The notes under the pieces are model-generated. The model saw nothing but the letters and a program-made list of their open reading frames with translations. It had not been told where the DNA came from and searched no databases. DNA of 64,000 nt, taken from Myxococcus eversor (GTDB lineage: Bacteria; Myxococcota; Myxococcia; Myxococcales; Myxococcaceae). Location of the stretch: positions 298,940-362,939 of the forward strand of contig NZ_JAAIXY010000010.1 of NCBI RefSeq assembly GCF_010894455.1, written 5' to 3'. Of the stretch, positions 8,630 to 16,095 are shown one piece after another (the first letter of the stretch is position 1; each line of letters starts with the position of its first letter). A program made the translations under genes and the position numbers.

Positions 8630-8896
8630 GTGCTCAACGTCAGGATGACTCACTCCACCCTGGGGTTCCTCGCCGTCATGGTCAGCACGGGCTGCAGCCC
8701 CGCCTCCGGAGACGGTGATGGGGCGGAGTCGCCCACGCTCGTCGCGCAGGACGCGCGCGCACGCTGCTCCCCAGAGGACTCGAGCCGCCGCTCCATCTCC
8801 AGGGACGCGAAGGGCTGCCGTCAAATCATGTTCGTCTGCGCTCCGGACGAGACGCCCTTCTTCGACGCGTGCGGCTGCGGCTGCCAGCGCAGATGA
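8630..8896 (+). CDS. Small Cys-rich lipoprotein
   Basis: An 88-residue protein starting at GTG 8630, which has GGGGAGG 7 bases upstream; ATG 8645 is an alternative. A short hydrophobic signal ends in the lipobox VSTGC, so it should be lipidated and exported. The mature part has further cysteines: C-SPEDSS, KGC, FVC and the terminal DACGCGCQ. I recall comparable small proteins ending in PFF(D/E)xCGCGC in deltaproteobacteria, but know no function. The Cys cluster could bind metal or form disulfides in the periplasm. Confidence 0.72.
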   Translation: MLNVRMTHSTLGFLAVMVSTGCSPASGDGDGAESPTLVAQDARARCSPEDSSRRSISRDAKGCRQIMFVCAPDETPFFDACGCGCQRR

Positions 8897-8903
8897 GTGC
8901 CGG

Positions 8904-9467
8904 CTAGCGCTTCCCGGCCGCGTCCTCGCGCAGCTTCTCCAGGAAGAGGGCCCCCACCACGAGCGAGTGGGTGATGTGGCCCTCCAGGATGAGCCGGGGC
9001 ACGTCCGCGCGCGGATGCAGCTCCACCGCGATGTCCTCGGACTCGTCCTGCCGGCCCGCATGGGCCCTCACGCAGTCCCGCGCCAGGAAGATGAAGCAGC
9101 GGTTGTCCTGCAGCGCGGGATTGGGATGCATCCAGCCCAGCGGCTCCACGCGGCCCGCCACGTAGCCCGTCTCCTCCTCCAACTCGCGCGCCGCCGCGGC
9201 GGCCGGGTCCTCGCCCTCCTCGACGAGCCCTCCCGCGAGCTCCAGCGTGTCCGCGCCGATGCCGAAGCGGAACTGCCGCACCAGCACCAACGAGTCCTCC
9301 GGCGTCACCGCGATGACGTTGACCCAGTCCGCGCAGATGACCCGCACGCGCGGATGCTCCTGCTCCGTCCTCGGGTCCGCCCACTTGTCCTCGCGGACCT
9401 TCATCACCTGATAGTCGTGCTCCAACCCAAGGCGCAGTCGCCGCCAGGGCTTCACCGTCTGGGACAT
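8904..9467 (-). CDS. Nudix hydrolase, ADP-ribose pyrophosphatase-like
   Basis: A 187-residue Nudix enzyme that would cleave nucleoside diphosphate-X substrates. The Nudix box (G-x5-E-x7-REL-x-EE-x-GY) is complete in GGLVEEGEDP...ARELEEETGY. The upstream VLVRQFRFGIGADTLELAGG strand is typical of the ADP-ribose/ADP-sugar pyrophosphatase subgroup, so that substrate is likely but not proven. It is convergent with the Cys-rich lipoprotein (7-base gap) and lies downstream of the SirB1-like gene in the opposite order of transcription (minus strand, 47-base gap). Confidence 0.9.
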   Translation of the reverse strand: MSQTVKPWRRLRLGLEHDYQVMKVREDKWADPRTEQEHPRVRVICADWVNVIAVTPEDSLVLVRQFRFGIGADTLELAGGLVEEGEDPAAAAARELEEETGYVAGRVEPLGWMHPNPALQDNRCFIFLARDCVRAHAGRQDESEDIAVELHPRADVPRLILEGHITHSLVVGALFLEKLREDAAGKR

Positions 9468-9514
9468 GGATGACGCTCCGGGCCCCCGACACGAGCGAGG
9501 GCCACGAGGGTTTT

Positions 9515-10381
9515 TCAGTTGAGCAGCGAGGCGCGCTCACGCAACTCGCGGGCCGTCAGCTCCAGGCGGTCGCGGTCCGGCGCCTCCGGAGACAGCTCCA
9601 GGCACCGCTCCACGTCGCGCAGCGCCGCGCGGTAAGCCCCCAGGTTGGCCAAGAGCGCCGCGCGCGTGCGCAGCTCTCCCGGATGGTCCGGCGCCAAGAG
9701 CAGGAGCAGGTCCACCACCGCCAGCCCGCGCTCACGGTCCTCGCGGCCCAGGTACACCCGCCGCAGGTTGGACAACATGCGATAGGCAATCAGCTCCACC
9801 GGCGCCGGCGCCAGCATGGCCCGGTCGAACTTGAGCTGCGGGGCCACGCGCTTGAGCAGCTCCTCGCAGCCGTGCTCGGTGAGGATGTCGCCCTGGTGGA
9901 ACGGGTCCATCAACAGCTTGTGGTCCCCCGCGTCGTGCGCGACGAGGAAGTGTCCGGGAAACGGCACTCCGTACAGGGGGATGCCCGCCCGACGCGCGAC
10001 CTCCAGATAGACGACGGACAGCGTTATCGGCAGGCCCAGCTTCCGCTCCAGCACCTGGTCCAGGAAGCTGTTCTCCGGCGAGTGGTAGTCGTCCTCGTTG
10101 CCGCGAAAGCCCTCGATGTCCGACAGCACATGGCGCAGCGCTCGAAGGGGCGCGAGCGCCTCGCCCTTGTCCGTCATCCGCTCCGTCTCCACCTGGACCC
10201 GACACGCCAGGACGTCCAGCACATGCAGACACGCGGGCGCGTCCAGCTCCGGCCTGTCCAACGTCGCGATGGCCAGCGCGGCCAGGTCCAGACGCGGTGG
10301 CTCCGCGGCCAGCGCCGACACCAACCGTTCCCGGGCCAGCGGCGGGCTGAATCCTGTGGGGATGCTCACGGCGGCAACCAC
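9515..10381 (-). CDS. SirB1-type transglutaminase-like protein with TPR tail
   Basis: A 288-residue protein with the SirB1 family core: ENSFLDQVLERKLGLPITL, VVYLEVARRAGIPLYGVPFPGHFLVAHD. This is a transglutaminase-like fold, but the cysteine expected of an active enzyme is not evident, so it may be non-catalytic. The C-terminal third (LLLLAPDHPGELRTRAALLANLGAYRAALRDVERCLEL in pieces) reads as one or two TPR units, as in other family members. Function of the family is not well established. It is the first of a run of minus-strand genes ending at 8904. Confidence 0.82.
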   Translation of the reverse strand: MVAAVSIPTGFSPPLARERLVSALAAEPPRLDLAALAIATLDRPELDAPACLHVLDVLACRVQVETERMTDKGEALAPLRALRHVLSDIEGFRGNEDDYHSPENSFLDQVLERKLGLPITLSVVYLEVARRAGIPLYGVPFPGHFLVAHDAGDHKLLMDPFHQGDILTEHGCEELLKRVAPQLKFDRAMLAPAPVELIAYRMLSNLRRVYLGREDRERGLAVVDLLLLLAPDHPGELRTRAALLANLGAYRAALRDVERCLELSPEAPDRDRLELTARELRERASLLN

Positions 10382-10423
10382 TAACCCACACCGGGCTGGA
10401 CGGCAAAGGCAGGCGGGCGAGCG

Positions 10424-10699
10424 TCAGAAGGTGGGCGGTGCATAGGGCAGCCTCCCCTTGATTTCCGCGCGCAGCCCCATCTGGGCCGAAATCAACCCCG
10501 CCAGGATTCCATCCTCGTACTCGAAAGTCGGGTGTTCCTTGAGTTCGGGGAAGTCGTGGGGATTGCGGAGCTCCTCGGGGGTGAGGTTGGGCACGGCCTC
10601 GCGGGCCAGGCGCAGCACCTTGGCCTGTTGCTGCGAAATCATCCGCTCGAAGAGCTGGGCGGACAGCTCCAGCATGTCCTGGGCCACTTCTTCCGTCAT
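10424..10699 (-). CDS. Conserved-looking 91-residue protein, unknown
   Basis: Begins MTEEVAQDMLELSAQLFERM and is mostly predicted helical and acidic, with a central segment PNLTPEELRNPHDFPELKEHP. No signal peptide, no Cys and no family I recognise. It starts 8 bases after the stop of the secreted YiiX-like gene and is on the same strand, so it is probably in that operon. Length, codon bias and position support a real gene. Confidence 0.65.
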   Translation of the reverse strand: MTEEVAQDMLELSAQLFERMISQQQAKVLRLAREAVPNLTPEELRNPHDFPELKEHPTFEYEDGILAGLISAQMGLRAEIKGRLPYAPPTF

Positions 10700-10707
10700 G
10701 TGCGTGC

Positions 10708-12282
10708 CTACTCCTGGGCGATGTCCCACTTGGCTCGGCGGTAGCTGTAACGGAAAGCGGCCTCGTCCGCCTCTTTCGCGAGCCCCTCGCCCTCCCGGCC
10801 GTCCAGGAAGGCGACGAAGTCGAGCTGGCGGTTGTCTTTCCCGTGCTCGGTGTCGAAGAGGCGCACCAACTCGTTGGCGGGCAGCGTGCGCCGGCCGACG
10901 ACGTCCACCAGCGGCACGGCGAGGCCACGCGTCTCCTTCGAGGGCGCGTAGGACTTCCACACCAGCTCCGTGCACACCAGCGTCTGGTCGGAGAAGAAGT
11001 CGAAGTCGAAGTCGTAGGGGCGGCCCTGGTACGTGAAGGCGCGGAGGATGGCGCGCGCCTTGTCCACGCGGGGCAGCCGGGGGCGCATGATGCCCAGGTA
11101 GTCCACGCGCATGCCGTGCTCCAGGCCGGTGAAGCTGACGCCCTCGCTGATGGACTCGATGATGCGGATGGGGTCGCCGTGGGCGTCCTTGCCGGAGTAC
11201 TCAGCCCACTTGGCGGGGAACGCCTGGGCCAGGTGCGCGCTGAACGAAGCGGGCTTGCCCGGGAGCGTGGCGACCCAGGCCTTCACGTCCGCGTCCTCGT
11301 CGAAGTATGCGGCCAGCTCCTGCGGGGTGCCCACGAAGAGCTCCGCGTGCGGCCAGAAGCCCGGCAGGCCGATGTTGGAGAGGTACCAGTTCTGTCGCGC
11401 CACCATGATGTCACCGGGCTCCATCCGCTTGAGCACGCCCAGCACCTGCTCGCGGGAGATGAGCGGCTGGCCGGTGCGGTGCACGCGGGTGTCACCCATC
11501 CACTCGGCCACCGCGCGCTGCACGGGGAAGAAGGCGCGCTGGGTGGAGTCCTGGGTGACGTCGACGGCGGCCTTGGCGAACATCGTGGGGCCGCGCTTGA
11601 CGAGCAGTCCCTTGGCCACCTCGCTGTTGAGCTTCATCTCCTGCATCACCCAGGGCACGCGAGGGGCGTCCAGCGCGCCGGCCTTCACCAGCAGCGGGCG
11701 GAGCTGCTCCTTGTACGTGTCTCCCGTGTAGAGCTGGGTGGTGGTGGCCACGTGGATGACCTTGTCCTTGAAGCGGGCGAAGGCGCGCGGGGGCACGCCG
11801 TACTCGGCGGAGGGCTCGTCCAGGAGGACCTCCAACTGCTTGCGGCCTCCGGTGAGCTCCGCGTAGGTGAGGCCGTGGGCCAGCTCCGTGGTGAGCGCGC
11901 CGTGGGTGAGCAGGAAGCCCCACGCGTGCTTCTTGGGCTGGGTGAGCGAGGGCACCTTCACGAAGTCCCAGTAGCGCTGGCGGATGACCTCCGTGGAGAC
12001 GAAGTAGTCGAAGAAGGTCGCCCACGTGGTGAGCAACTGCTGCTTCTGGTCCGGCGAGTACGGCACGCTCTGCTTCTGGAGGTAGAGCGCGCGCGACTGC
12101 TTCACCTCGTCCTGGAGGCGGCGCAGGCCGCGGGTGTACCGCTCGAGCTGCTCCAAGTCAGCCTGGGCCTGGGCGACGAAGGCGTCGTCGTCGAGGGCAT
12201 AGACGCTCTTGGGGGCGGCGGCCGGCGTGGCCGGCGTGCTGGCGAACACGAGCCAGGCGAGCAGCAAGGGGGCGGCGGACAT
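10708..12282 (-). CDS. Secreted YiiX/YaeF-type permuted papain-like protein
   Basis: A 524-residue protein with an N-terminal signal (about 1-23, ending ATPATPAAA). The N-terminal half is helical with Tyr/Gln-rich segments. The C-terminal part matches the permuted NlpC/P60-like fold of YiiX: GDIMVARQNW, then FWPHAELFVG with the putative catalytic His, and far downstream TLVCTELVWKSY with the putative catalytic Cys. In this permuted group His precedes Cys, as here. The likely role is cleavage of a lipid, amide or thioester bond at the envelope, but the substrate is unknown. RBS CGGAG lies 8 bases before the ATG; a longer open frame upstream is not supported. Confidence 0.8.
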   Translation of the reverse strand: MSAAPLLLAWLVFASTPATPAAAPKSVYALDDDAFVAQAQADLEQLERYTRGLRRLQDEVKQSRALYLQKQSVPYSPDQKQQLLTTWATFFDYFVSTEVIRQRYWDFVKVPSLTQPKKHAWGFLLTHGALTTELAHGLTYAELTGGRKQLEVLLDEPSAEYGVPPRAFARFKDKVIHVATTTQLYTGDTYKEQLRPLLVKAGALDAPRVPWVMQEMKLNSEVAKGLLVKRGPTMFAKAAVDVTQDSTQRAFFPVQRAVAEWMGDTRVHRTGQPLISREQVLGVLKRMEPGDIMVARQNWYLSNIGLPGFWPHAELFVGTPQELAAYFDEDADVKAWVATLPGKPASFSAHLAQAFPAKWAEYSGKDAHGDPIRIIESISEGVSFTGLEHGMRVDYLGIMRPRLPRVDKARAILRAFTYQGRPYDFDFDFFSDQTLVCTELVWKSYAPSKETRGLAVPLVDVVGRRTLPANELVRLFDTEHGKDNRQLDFVAFLDGREGEGLAKEADEAAFRYSYRRAKWDIAQE

Positions 12283-12474
12283 GGGCGGGGCTCCGGGCGA
12301 CAGGGGCGGCGGACAGGACTCTACCTCGGGAGGTGCCGGGGCGGCTGGCCCCCTGGTCGGCCAGGGGAGGGGAGGGGGACGGCCGGGTGGTCCGGTGCGA
12401 GCGCCGTCCCCAGATTCCTCGTACCCAGTGACGCACGCCCGGGCCTCGCGGGCCGGGCAGAAAGGCAGCCGCAG

Positions 12475-12792
12475 ATGGCATTCGGAACCGCGGAAGACCC
12501 CGGGCTCTCCATCACCCCTCACATCGACTCGGTGGACTACCCGTCGACGCGGGAGGAGCTCGTGGAGTCCGCCGAGGATGGCGGGGCCACCGTCGACATC
12601 ATCAACGTCCTCAAGTGCCTGCCGAGCAGCGAGTACGCGTCGCGCGAGGCGGTGATGCGAGACCTGGCGGAGGCGGCGCGGCGCTTCTCCCAGGGCGGGC
12701 TCCCCGATGATGACGGCGTGCGGCGGGACAGGCGCAACATCGGGCGGGACTTGATGGAGAACGCGCCCGACGGCAGCACGCGTCACCCCTGA
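12475..12792 (+). CDS. DUF2795 protein
   Basis: A 105-residue protein matching the DUF2795 pattern: IDSVDYPSTREELVESAEDGG then VLKCLPSSEYASREAVMRDLAEAARRF. The family is a short helical domain seen once or twice in small bacterial proteins of unknown function; the tail (GGLPDDDGVRRDRRNIGRDL) is charged. The ribosome site before ATG 12475 is weak (AAAGGCAGCC). It is divergent from the YiiX-like gene, with 192 bases between starts. Confidence 0.75.
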   Translation: MAFGTAEDPGLSITPHIDSVDYPSTREELVESAEDGGATVDIINVLKCLPSSEYASREAVMRDLAEAARRFSQGGLPDDDGVRRDRRNIGRDLMENAPDGSTRHP

Positions 12793-12859
12793 GGGACGGA
12801 CCTTGGAATCGAGGAAGCGCTCGCGGGCGCTGGCCGTTTCTGCCAGCGTTCGCGGGCGC

Positions 12860-13759
12860 ATGCGTCCAGGACTCCTGCTGAGCTGTCTCGTGCTGTCGCT
12901 GACGTCCGCTTGTCGGAAGCCGTCCCCGCTGCGGGTGCCCGTGCCCACGGTGACGCCCCGGGTGCGCGTGACGTTCCAACCCCCGGTCGACCGGGTCCTC
13001 ACTGAGTCCCAGCGCGGCGTCCGCGTCGTCGAGAAGGCCGGCGGCGTGGTGCGCGAGGAGGCGGATTTGACCACCGAGTCCCGCTTCACCCCCAACGAGG
13101 GCGGCTGGCTGCTCACGCAGTCGGTGACGCACGCGAAGCAGTCGCGCGCTGGGGTGGAGGTGGAGGGCTGGGTGGACGACGTGCTCCTGCGCTTCGCGCT
13201 GCGGTTGCGACTGGCGGCGGATGGCACCTTCGTGAAGCTGGTGGCTCCCGAGGCCGCGGCGGAGGCGGTGCGACAGTCGGTGCCTGCGGGCGTGGACGCG
13301 ATGCCGCTGTTGCGCTTCTTCGGCGCGGAGGCGCTGGAGAACCGCACGCGGCGCGAGTGGGAGGCGAAGTTCGGCGGCCTGTTCCAGCGCCATCTGTCGG
13401 AGGGGCAACGCACCTGGGCGGTGGACTGGCTGCCGGCAGGCGACACTCAGGTGGCGTATGTGCTGGAGCGCACCGTGCAGGGGACTCGGGACACGGAGTA
13501 CGGTGACGCGGTGGTGCTGAGCCTTCGGTGCCTGGACACGGTGCCGGAGGATGCGCCGGATGATTTGTCGGATGCGTGGGTGGCGGCGGGGCGGCCGGAG
13601 CTGACGCCGGGCGTGACGTGCCAGGGTGAGCAGGTGGTGGCGTACGGCCGCTTCGTGCCGGTGAGCCGCGAGCTCACGGTGAAGGCGCGGGTGGACGGGG
13701 CGGCGTGGACGGTGACGATGGAATCGCGAGCACAGGGGCTTCAAGAGGAGGCGCGATGA
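12860..13759 (+). CDS. Lipoprotein, unknown function
   Basis: Begins MRPGLLLSCLVLSLTSAC, a short lipoprotein signal with lipobox LTSAC; an upstream in-frame TTG at 12803 would add a basic leader and is less likely. The mature 280 residues are beta-rich with a threonine/valine pattern and no domain that I recognise. The stop overlaps the ATG of the CoA-binding protein (ATGA), so the two are co-translated. An outer-membrane or periplasmic location is expected from the signal. Confidence 0.75.
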   Translation: MRPGLLLSCLVLSLTSACRKPSPLRVPVPTVTPRVRVTFQPPVDRVLTESQRGVRVVEKAGGVVREEADLTTESRFTPNEGGWLLTQSVTHAKQSRAGVEVEGWVDDVLLRFALRLRLAADGTFVKLVAPEAAAEAVRQSVPAGVDAMPLLRFFGAEALENRTRREWEAKFGGLFQRHLSEGQRTWAVDWLPAGDTQVAYVLERTVQGTRDTEYGDAVVLSLRCLDTVPEDAPDDLSDAWVAAGRPELTPGVTCQGEQVVAYGRFVPVSRELTVKARVDGAAWTVTMESRAQGLQEEAR

Positions 13760-14199
13760 GCTGGGAAGAGAACCTCATCAGGGACGAAGCGGGCGTGGAG
13801 CGCGTGGTGAAGAGCGCTCGGCGGGTGGCGGTGCTGGGCATCAAGACGGAGCAGCAGTCGGGGCAGCCCGCCTTCTACGTGCCGGACTATCTGGCGAGCG
13901 CGGGCGTGGAGGTGGTGCCCGTGCCCGTCTACTACCCGGACGTGACGCACATCCTCGGCAAGCCGGTGTTCCGCAGGGTGGCGGACGTGCCGGGCGAGGT
14001 GGACCTGGTGGACGTCTTCCGACGGCCGCAGGACATCGACGCGCACGTGGAGGACCTCATCGCCAAGAAGCCGAAGGCGGTGTGGTTCCAGACCGGCATC
14101 CGCAACGACGCGGCGGCGGAGAAGCTGGCGCGAGCGGGCATCCAGGTGGTGCAGGACCGCTGCCTGATGGTGGACCACCGGCGCTACGGCGGGCGCTGA
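13756..14199 (+). CDS. CoA-binding domain protein (YccU type)
   Basis: A 147-residue Rossmann-fold protein of the CoA_binding_2 family: RRVAVLGIKTEQQSGQPAF, VPDYLASAGVEVVPV, GKPVFRRVADVPGEVDLVDVFRRP and VWFQTGIRNDAAAEKL. The family is related to the CoA-binding domain of succinyl-CoA synthetase, but the role of the stand-alone form is unknown. The ATG is embedded in the stop of the preceding lipoprotein (ATGA), a translational-coupling arrangement. Confidence 0.88.
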   Translation: MSWEENLIRDEAGVERVVKSARRVAVLGIKTEQQSGQPAFYVPDYLASAGVEVVPVPVYYPDVTHILGKPVFRRVADVPGEVDLVDVFRRPQDIDAHVEDLIAKKPKAVWFQTGIRNDAAAEKLARAGIQVVQDRCLMVDHRRYGGR

Positions 14200-14226
14200 A
14201 GGCCGAGCGCGCCCGCGAGGGGCGGC

Positions 14227-15114
14227 TCACCACTGCGCCTGGGCGAATGGCACCGGCGGCCGGGCCAGGGAGACGGCGGCGGACAGGCGCGCCTGGTCCA
14301 GGGCGTCGAAGCCGCGCTCCATGGTGGTGGGCGTCACCGGGGGCAGGTTGGAGACGACGACGTAGACGGGAATCTGCCGGCCCTCCAGCACGGTGAGCTG
14401 GAGGCGGAAGTGGTCCCTTCGCAGCGCGGCCGAGCCCGCCGCGAGCCCCTGCGCGTACGCCATGGGCCCACCCACCACCTTGCGCGTCTTGCTCGGCAGG
14501 AAGTGCACGAGGATGGCGTCCAAGTCCTTCCCCACGCTGCTGTCGTGCAGCGACAGCGCGGGCGCCTTGTCGACGAGCCCGCCGTCCCAGTACAGGTTGC
14601 CCTCCAGCGGCACCGCGCGGAACAGGCCCGGGTACGCACAGGTGGCGTGGACGCGCGGGGCCAGCTCGCCCGTGGTGAACACCTCGTGGTTGCCCAGCGT
14701 CAGGTTCGCGCCGACGAGGAGCAGCGGGTGCGGCAGGTCCTCGAACGTCCTCGCGCCCAGCGTGTCCTCGAGCAGCCTGCGGAAGCGCGCGCCCTTGAGC
14801 AGGCCCGTGAGGCCGTGGCCGCTGGCGTCCGCGTTCATCACCGCGCCAATCGGGTCCGGGTCCCAGAAGTTGGCCCGCGTCTGGCGCAGCACCAGCTCCT
14901 CAATCGCGTGCACCGGCATGCCCGCCGCCGCGTAGGCCGCCACCATGCCGCCCGCGCTCGTCCCCGCGTACGCATGCGGCTTGAGCCCCGAGCTCGCCAG
15001 CCCCTTGAGGAAGCCGGCGTGCCCGTAGAAGCCGAAGTAGCCCGCGGAGAGGACCAATCCGAACCGCTTGCCTTGGAGGAGCTGGTGCAGGGAGGGAGAA
15101 GCCATGTCCCACAT
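14227..15114 (-). CDS. Patatin-like phospholipase family protein
   Basis: A 295-residue patatin-type acyl hydrolase. The nucleophile elbow AGTSAGG places Ser53, and the dyad Asp is in YWDGGLVD. The oxyanion segment is LSAGYFGFYGHAG rather than the usual GGGxxG, but retains the small residues. Start is ATG 15114, with ATG 15105 as an alternative. It is transcribed away from the ArsR-methyltransferase gene, 84 bases away, and converges on the CoA-binding gene. Substrate is unknown; no signal peptide is visible. Confidence 0.85.
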   Translation of the reverse strand: MWDMASPSLHQLLQGKRFGLVLSAGYFGFYGHAGFLKGLASSGLKPHAYAGTSAGGMVAAYAAAGMPVHAIEELVLRQTRANFWDPDPIGAVMNADASGHGLTGLLKGARFRRLLEDTLGARTFEDLPHPLLLVGANLTLGNHEVFTTGELAPRVHATCAYPGLFRAVPLEGNLYWDGGLVDKAPALSLHDSSVGKDLDAILVHFLPSKTRKVVGGPMAYAQGLAAGSAALRRDHFRLQLTVLEGRQIPVYVVVSNLPPVTPTTMERGFDALDQARLSAAVSLARPPVPFAQAQW

Positions 15115-15172
15115 CTACCACTGTCCGCCATGAAGCACGCGGTGCGTCGAAAGTCCGCTGGCCACCAGCGGG

Positions 15173-15192
15173 GCATCGACATATGTTGATGC
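15173..15192. promoter_or_regulatory. 20-bp palindrome, candidate operator for the ArsR-type regulator
   Basis: GCATCGACATATGTTGATGC is a perfect inverted repeat except for one pair (G at position 6 against T at 15). It ends 6 bases before the ATG at 15199 and sits between the divergent patatin and ArsR-methyltransferase genes. ArsR-family dimers bind A/T-centred palindromes of this size, so autoregulation of the regulator-metH operon is a reasonable inference. It also covers the place a Shine-Dalgarno would be, and none is visible. Confidence 0.7.
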
Positions 15193-15198
15193 GGCGAT

Positions 15199-16095
15199 AT
15201 GGAAGCCCTCTCCCAATCCTTCCGGGCCCTCGGAGACCCGACGCGGCTGCGCATCCTCCGGCTGGTGTCGGAGGCGCCGCTGAACGTGACGGAGCTGGTG
15301 TCGCTGGTGGGTGTGGCGCAGTCGTCGGTGTCGCACCACCTGGGGAAGCTCAAGGGGCTGGGGCTCATCCGCGAGGAGCGGCAGGCGGGCTTCAGCTACT
15401 ACTCGCTGGCGCTGGAGGGGGATGACACCCGTTGGCCCCTCATCCGGCTGGCGCGAGAGGCCGAGGACGCGGCGGGTGATTCGGCGCGGCTGATGGACCT
15501 GCTTCGTGCGCGCGAGGACCGGCAGGCGCTCAACGAGCGGCTCCTGGAGCCGGGCCAGTCCTGGTTCCTGTGGGCGGGCGCGCTGGCGTCGCTCTTGCCG
15601 CCCCTGGACGTGGCGGACTTCGGCTGTGGCACAGGGGTGTTGAGCGTGGCCATTGCCCGCTGGGCGCGGCACGTGTGGGCCATCGACCAGAACGCGGAGG
15701 CGTTGGAGCAGGCGCGCGCGCGGGCCGGGCGTGAGCAGGCCACCAACGTCACCTTCCTGTGCGAGGACCTGCAGCGGCTGTCGCTTGCGTCGGGGCGGAT
15801 GGACCTCGTGGTGATTTCGCAGAGCCTCCACCACGTGGAGGACCCCGCCAGCGTGTTGGCGGAGGCGGCGCGGCTGCTCAGGCCGGGTGGCCGGTTGGTG
15901 TTGTTGGAGTTGATGCCGCACGAGGAGCGCTGGGTGGTGGAGCGGCTGGGCCACCGCCACCTGGGCTTCGAGCCGGCGCAGTTGGAGACGGCGCTGCGTG
16001 AGCGGGGCTTCGCGTCGCTCACCCGCGAGGCGCATGCCCGCGACGGTGCCAGCCCCTTTCGAGTCTTTCTGCTGACTGGAGTGAAGCCATCATGA
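15199..16095 (+). CDS. ArsR-type HTH regulator fused to a SAM-dependent methyltransferase domain
   Basis: Residues 1-75 form an ArsR winged helix-turn-helix: FRALGDPTRLRILRLVSEAP, VAQSSVSHHLGKLKGLGLI and the EERQAGFSYYSL wing. Residues 125-298 form a class I methyltransferase fold with the SAM-binding loop VADFGCGTGVLSVA, acidic WAIDQNAEAL, and SQSLHHVEDP. The gene overlaps metH by ATGA. ArsR regulators that sense S-adenosylhomocysteine and control metH-type genes (SahR) are known, so this fusion is likely a SAM/SAH-responsive regulator of methionine synthesis. Whether the C-terminal domain still methylates something is unknown. Confidence 0.88.
   Translation: MEALSQSFRALGDPTRLRILRLVSEAPLNVTELVSLVGVAQSSVSHHLGKLKGLGLIREERQAGFSYYSLALEGDDTRWPLIRLAREAEDAAGDSARLMDLLRAREDRQALNERLLEPGQSWFLWAGALASLLPPLDVADFGCGTGVLSVAIARWARHVWAIDQNAEALEQARARAGREQATNVTFLCEDLQRLSLASGRMDLVVISQSLHHVEDPASVLAEAARLLRPGGRLVLLELMPHEERWVVERLGHRHLGFEPAQLETALRERGFASLTREAHARDGASPFRVFLLTGVKPS

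Noticed and set aside
10708-13446. Long minus-strand frame suggesting a 912-residue YiiX fusion
   Set aside because: The part upstream of 12282 is antisense to the DUF2795 and lipoprotein genes; a good ribosome site precedes the signal peptide at 12282.
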